Source of the DNA: Armatimonadota bacterium
Lineage (GTDB): Bacteria > Armatimonadota > Fimbriimonadia > Fimbriimonadales > Fimbriimonadaceae
Direction: 5' to 3'
Assembly: GCA_023428805.1 (NCBI GenBank)
Contig: JAEYWW010000300.1
Coordinates: forward strand, 1 to 7,848
Length of the DNA stretch: 7,848 bases
Shown: piece after piece, positions 4,920 through 7,848 of the stretch
Position numbering within the stretch: position 1 is the stretch's first letter
Layout of the letters: every line of letters begins with the position of its first letter
The notes under the pieces: model-generated
Seen by the model: only the letters and a program-made list of their open reading frames with translations
Databases searched by the model: none
Told to the model about the DNA's origin: nothing
Position numbers and translations under genes: made by a program

Positions 4920-5962
4920 CAGGTCTCCGCAATTCGTTCAAATAGCAGAGGAAAGTTGATGTCTGCGTTCATTTCTCGGTTGACCTTGTCGTAGGCATGG
5001 TCGCCCATTTCTGCCGCTTGTTGAGGGTTCTCCAGCAGGCTGCGAATTGATGAGATGAAGCCATCCTCGTCCGTTGGTCGGTGCAGGAATCCAGTCACCC
5101 GATCATCAATCAGATCGGGCACGCCGCCTGTGATCGAAGAGATGGCTGGGATGCCGAGAGCGGCGGCTTCCGCGATCACCCATCCCGACATATCCTTCTG
5201 AGTTGGATGTACAAGCACTCTTGCTGATGGCAGGATGTCTTTGACAACGACTTCATTAGGTGTCCACCCATGCCAGACCACGTTCGGTCCGATTTCAAAT
5301 CCTCCGGGCGACTTGGGCCCGACGATGTGGAGTTCCGCGTCTTGAAAATGCTCATGATGCCACCGCAGGAGCTTGTCGCCTCCTTTTCGGACGAAATCGC
5401 CACCGATGAAGACGATGCGCGGAGGAATTGCTGACATGCGGGCAAGCTGGTCAGGCACTTCCAAGCTGGGGGGCATCAGAAACGTCTTTTCCGAAGGAGT
5501 GTTGTAGTCTTGAACGGCGGAATCAACCGCCCAGTGGCTCAGACCCGCGACTAGGCTTGCCTTCTCAAACATCTCCTTTTCGAGTGCAATTTGACTGCTT
5601 GTTGATGCGGCGAAGTCATCTCTGTCGCAGACTGACCGTGTCGCATCAATCATCAGCGAGAAGGGAATTACAGGGCTCCGATTTGCCCAATGAAGGGCGA
5701 GGGACTGCGTCGCGCAGTGAACATGGTCCGGCTTGCTGTGCTCAACCCATGCTTCGAACTGGCTTTTCCAGCATGCTGAAGTGACTTTGAAGCCATCGAG
5801 GATGTTCAGTCGTCGGAACACCTTCTCCGGCAACTTGGTCGGAACGCGGTGCAGGATTCCTTCGATCTTGTCTTGGCGGGCAAGCTGCTTTTCGAGGTGA
5901 AGCGCATACGTCTTCCATCCCAGAGCCTGGGTCACCAGGAAGAGGACGCGCGGTTTGCTCAC
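4916..5962 (-). CDS. Glycosyltransferase, GT4-like (GT-B fold)
   Basis: This 348-residue protein would transfer a sugar from a nucleotide-activated donor to an unknown acceptor, probably at the cytoplasmic side of the membrane. The N-terminal half (RVLFLVTQALGWKTYA onward) is the acceptor domain. The donor domain opens near residue 182 with IVFIGGDFVRKGGDKLL, followed by AELHIVGP. It contains the GT4 signature DMSGWVIAEAAALGIPAI, where Asp257 replaces the first Glu of the EX7E motif and Glu265 keeps the second. TGGVPDLIDDRVTGFL follows. Size fits GT4 enzymes. The start is GTG 5962 (MSKPRVLFLV). No Shine-Dalgarno sequence is present and a TATAAT box lies 6 nt upstream, so the message is probably leaderless. 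No polysaccharide cluster surrounds it; it stands alone between two unrelated plus-strand genes. Confidence 0.9.
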   Translation of the reverse strand: MSKPRVLFLVTQALGWKTYALHLEKQLARQDKIEGILHRVPTKLPEKVFRRLNILDGFKVTSACWKSQFEAWVEHSKPDHVHCATQSLALHWANRSPVIPFSLMIDATRSVCDRDDFAASTSSQIALEKEMFEKASLVAGLSHWAVDSAVQDYNTPSEKTFLMPPSLEVPDQLARMSAIPPRIVFIGGDFVRKGGDKLLRWHHEHFQDAELHIVGPKSPGGFEIGPNVVWHGWTPNEVVVKDILPSARVLVHPTQKDMSGWVIAEAAALGIPAISSITGGVPDLIDDRVTGFLHRPTDEDGFISSIRSLLENPQQAAEMGDHAYDKVNREMNADINFPLLFERIAETC

Positions 5963-5968
5963 GACTCA

Positions 5969-5997
5969 ATTATAGGAAGGCAGACGATCAAGCACAA
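5969..5997 (-). promoter_or_regulatory. Sigma70-type promoter of the glycosyltransferase gene
   Basis: On the minus strand TTGTGC (5997-5992), a 17-bp spacer and a perfect TATAAT (5974-5969) are followed by only six bases (TGAGTC) before GTG 5962. Initiation at the usual distance from the -10 box would fall on or next to the start codon. Confidence 0.6.
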
Positions 5998-6040
5998 GGA
6001 TACGCTTGGGGTACGGGGCCTCTGCGACAATCGAATCGTT

Positions 6041-6045
6041 GAGGA
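6041..6045 (+). promoter_or_regulatory. Shine-Dalgarno site for the exported Gln-rich protein
   Basis: GAGGA lies 5 nt before ATG 6051. Together with the signal peptide that begins at that Met, it decides against the upstream in-frame TTG at 6006. Confidence 0.65.
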
Positions 6046-6050
6046 TTGCC

Positions 6051-7145
6051 ATGACTCATCCACTTTTGAAATCGATCGCCCTGACATCCTGTGCGCTTGC
6101 CTGCGCGAGTGCTTTCGCGCAGACGAAGCCCCCCGCGGAGACGGTCGAGCTTCGCGATCCGGTCGAGGATGCCTATACGGTCAAGCTGCCGAAGGGGTGG
6201 AACAACCGAACCTATTCCGCACGTGCGTATGACACACACCGCATGGTGTCGCTGACGGTCAGCCCGAATGGCGACACCGTGATCTTCTACGGCGACCCCA
6301 GCCTGCCGAACTACTACGTGCCGGAATACGCCCACGAAATGACCTACTATTTCGCGCAGTTGAACCCCCTGATCAAGATCGAATCTTATCGTCCGGCCAA
6401 GCAGTTCATTTCGGAGTATGCCAAGCGCAAGTTCGGCAGCCTCCCCGACTTCAAACTCTCGAATGTTGAGGACGATCCGGAAACAGCGGGGAAGGCGTTC
6501 TTGGCTTTTCAAAAAGCGGGGCTGAACGTCGAGGCGACCTGCGCCAAGGCCCAGTTCAGCTTCACGGACAAAGGGGTCAAGATGAATGCCTTCCTGATGC
6601 TGATGGTCGCGTTCAACGGCACAGGCTATACCGTTGATGTGGGAGGGATTTCGACGAAGGGAAGCACGAAGGACTTCGAGCCAACGCTGGTTTCGATCCG
6701 AAACTCCGTCAAGATGAACCCCAAGTGGCAGGCCCAACAGCAGCAGCTCCATGAACAGCGCATGGCGCAGATTCAGGCCCACACCCAGATGATGATCCAG
6801 CAGCACGGCAAGAACATGGCGCTGATTCAGGCAAGCGCGGAGCGGCATCAGCAGCGCATGCAGTCAATCTGGGCCGCCAATGACGCCAGCATGGCGAACT
6901 ACTGGCAGAAGTCAGCGGCCAATGATCTGCAGCACCAGAACTTCATCAACTACATCAACAACGAAAACACCGTTGTGACTTCAACCGGCAAGACATTCCA
7001 GGTGGATGACAGCTATCAGAGGTACTTCTGGAACAAGCACACCAATTCCTACATCGGCGGCCAAAGCAACTGGGATTTGGAAACTCTGCGTCAAATGGGT
7101 CTGAACCCTGACGACTACGAGGAAGTCAAGATCAGGAAGAAGTAG
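6051..7145 (+). CDS. Exported protein of unknown function with Gln/His/Met-rich middle
   Basis: I do not recognise a named family for this 364-residue protein. It has a clear signal peptide (Lys7, hydrophobic 8-21, likely cleavage AFA|Q after Ala23), so it acts in the periplasm or outside the cell. Residues about 28-220 look like a compact beta-rich domain (DAYTVKLPKGW, MVSLTVSPNGDTVIFYGDPSLPNYYVPE, LMLMVAFNGTGYTVDVGGISTKG). Residues about 226-275 are rich in Gln, His, Met and Ala (QQQQLHEQRM, HTQMMIQQHGKNM), helical in character and without the hydrophobicity of a membrane segment. The C-terminal 65 residues (FINYINNENTVVTSTGKTFQVDDSY, YFWNKHTNSYIGG) form a small separate module seen, as I recall, at the end of other bacterial exported proteins. 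The start has a good Shine-Dalgarno site. The gene diverges from the glycosyltransferase. Confidence 0.9.
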   Translation: MTHPLLKSIALTSCALACASAFAQTKPPAETVELRDPVEDAYTVKLPKGWNNRTYSARAYDTHRMVSLTVSPNGDTVIFYGDPSLPNYYVPEYAHEMTYYFAQLNPLIKIESYRPAKQFISEYAKRKFGSLPDFKLSNVEDDPETAGKAFLAFQKAGLNVEATCAKAQFSFTDKGVKMNAFLMLMVAFNGTGYTVDVGGISTKGSTKDFEPTLVSIRNSVKMNPKWQAQQQQLHEQRMAQIQAHTQMMIQQHGKNMALIQASAERHQQRMQSIWAANDASMANYWQKSAANDLQHQNFINYINNENTVVTSTGKTFQVDDSYQRYFWNKHTNSYIGGQSNWDLETLRQMGLNPDDYEEVKIRKK

Positions 7146-7170
7146 CTTTTGTCGCAAACGGCAGGCTGGA

Positions 7171-7848
7171 TCAGTCCTTCGCGTCAAACGCTTCGTATTC
7201 GATGTCGCTGACCGACCAGCCGCCGTCGATGCGGAGGACCTGGCCTGTCATGTAGCCAAGCGACCCTTTGGCGAGCAGGGAGACGGCTTCGGCGACCTCG
7301 TCTGCCTCGGCGACCCTCCCGATGGGGAGGCGCTGATTGACCAGACGAAGCCGATCCCCGACCAGGGTATGACGGTTCATCTCGGTGAAGGTGAAGCCAG
7401 GAGCGACGGCGTTGACGAGGATGCCGTGGCGTCCAAGTTCCAGAGCGGAGTTTCGAGTCAGTGATTCGATGGCGGCTTTGCTGGCGGCGTAGGCCGTGCG
7501 GTGGTATCCCCCCAAGATGGCATGGCCCGAGGTGATGTTGATGACCCGGCCTTGAATGCCTGAATCGATCATTTGGCGGGCGGCGATCTGAGTGCCGTGG
7601 AAGGCTCCGCGCAGATTCACTTCCAGCACGCGCCACCATTCATCCGGTTCGCTGTCGAGAAGGTCTTTGCGGAGGATGATGCCTGCATTGTTGACCAGCA
7701 CATCAATGCCGCCCATCTCGTCCAATGCGAGGGCAAAAGCCAGTTCCATTTGTCCCCGATCCGAGACATCGGCAGTTGTGGAGCAGCCTGCGGGCTCCGG
7801 CCAGGATTGGTCGATGCCGAAAACGGTCATGCCCTCCCGGGCGAGGCG
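7171..7848 (-). CDS. Short-chain dehydrogenase/reductase, 5' end outside the window
   Basis: The visible part (226 codons including the stop) is a classical SDR, an NAD(P)-dependent oxidoreductase with a Rossmann fold. Its reading frame is open to the window edge (RLAREGMTVFGIDQ), so the true start and the nucleotide-binding TGxxxGIG lie to the right; the Met at 7830 is internal. Visible motifs in order are the strand-2 end FGID, GGIDVLVNNAGI, the catalytic Ser in INITSGHAI (codon 7528-7530), Tyr and Lys of YAASK (codons 7489-7491 and 7477-7479) at the standard spacing, NAVAPGF after strand 6, and the C-terminal GQVLRIDGGWSVSD. Substrate cannot be predicted; similarity is of the general FabG or sugar/alcohol dehydrogenase kind. 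It converges on the exported protein gene with a 25-nt gap and no clear terminator. Confidence 0.95.
   Translation of the reverse strand, partial: RLAREGMTVFGIDQSWPEPAGCSTTADVSDRGQMELAFALALDEMGGIDVLVNNAGIILRKDLLDSEPDEWWRVLEVNLRGAFHGTQIAARQMIDSGIQGRVINITSGHAILGGYHRTAYAASKAAIESLTRNSALELGRHGILVNAVAPGFTFTEMNRHTLVGDRLRLVNQRLPIGRVAEADEVAEAVSLLAKGSLGYMTGQVLRIDGGWSVSDIEYEAFDAKD

Noticed and set aside
5988..6848. 286-codon open frame on the minus strand
   Set aside because: It lies antisense to the exported Gln-rich protein, which has a signal peptide and a good ribosome-binding site. The antisense product is Leu, Arg and His rich with no family resemblance.
7148..7158. TTTG-TCG-CAAA as a terminator between the convergent genes
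   Set aside because: A 4-bp, mostly A/T stem with no following T-run is too weak to count as an intrinsic terminator.

Overview
This GC-rich bacterial chromosomal window holds eight recognisable protein-coding genes (one cut by the right edge) and a dense set of palindromic intergenic repeats. No tRNA, rRNA, CRISPR array, transposase or phage gene is visible. The organism is best guessed as a member of Verrucomicrobiota. That rests on the repeats (GGAGTGCGG ... CCGCACTCC palindromes whose spurious reading frame begins MECG, and CACTCCAGAG-linked hairpins), which resemble sequences I remember from that phylum. It also fits the mix of exported proteins of unknown function. This is inference from memory, not a search result.

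Layout. Bases 1-562 contain no convincing gene. They are packed with hairpin-forming repeats: a half element at 1-64, an inverted repeat at 204-300, hairpins at 328-412 and a 118-bp near-palindrome at 426-543. From 4032 down to 563 five genes lie head to tail on the minus strand. They are two translationally coupled 116-residue receiver-like domains that lack canonical active-site residues, a small four-helix TMEM14-like membrane protein, an exported protein with a YCII domain and a degenerate second copy, and a HerA-like ATPase of the DUF853/YjgR family. The first three are tightly packed (8-nt overlap, then a 10-nt gap). The last gap is filled with hairpins.

A divergent control region (4033-4133), with a perfect 7-bp inverted repeat and a possible promoter, separates this cluster from a plus-strand fumarylacetoacetate-hydrolase-fold gene (4134-4919). 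That gene converges, with a 4-nt overlap, on a minus-strand GT4-type glycosyltransferase (4916-5962). The glycosyltransferase has a consensus TATAAT box so close to its GTG start that the mRNA is predicted to be leaderless. Divergent from it is an exported protein of unknown function with a Gln/His/Met-rich middle (6051-7145). It converges on the 3' part of a short-chain dehydrogenase/reductase gene (7171 to the right edge).

The genes do not form one obvious pathway, and I see no clear new defence or metabolic system. The most striking signals are the repeats, in which sequence differences between copies are compensated within stems, and the paired degenerate receivers.
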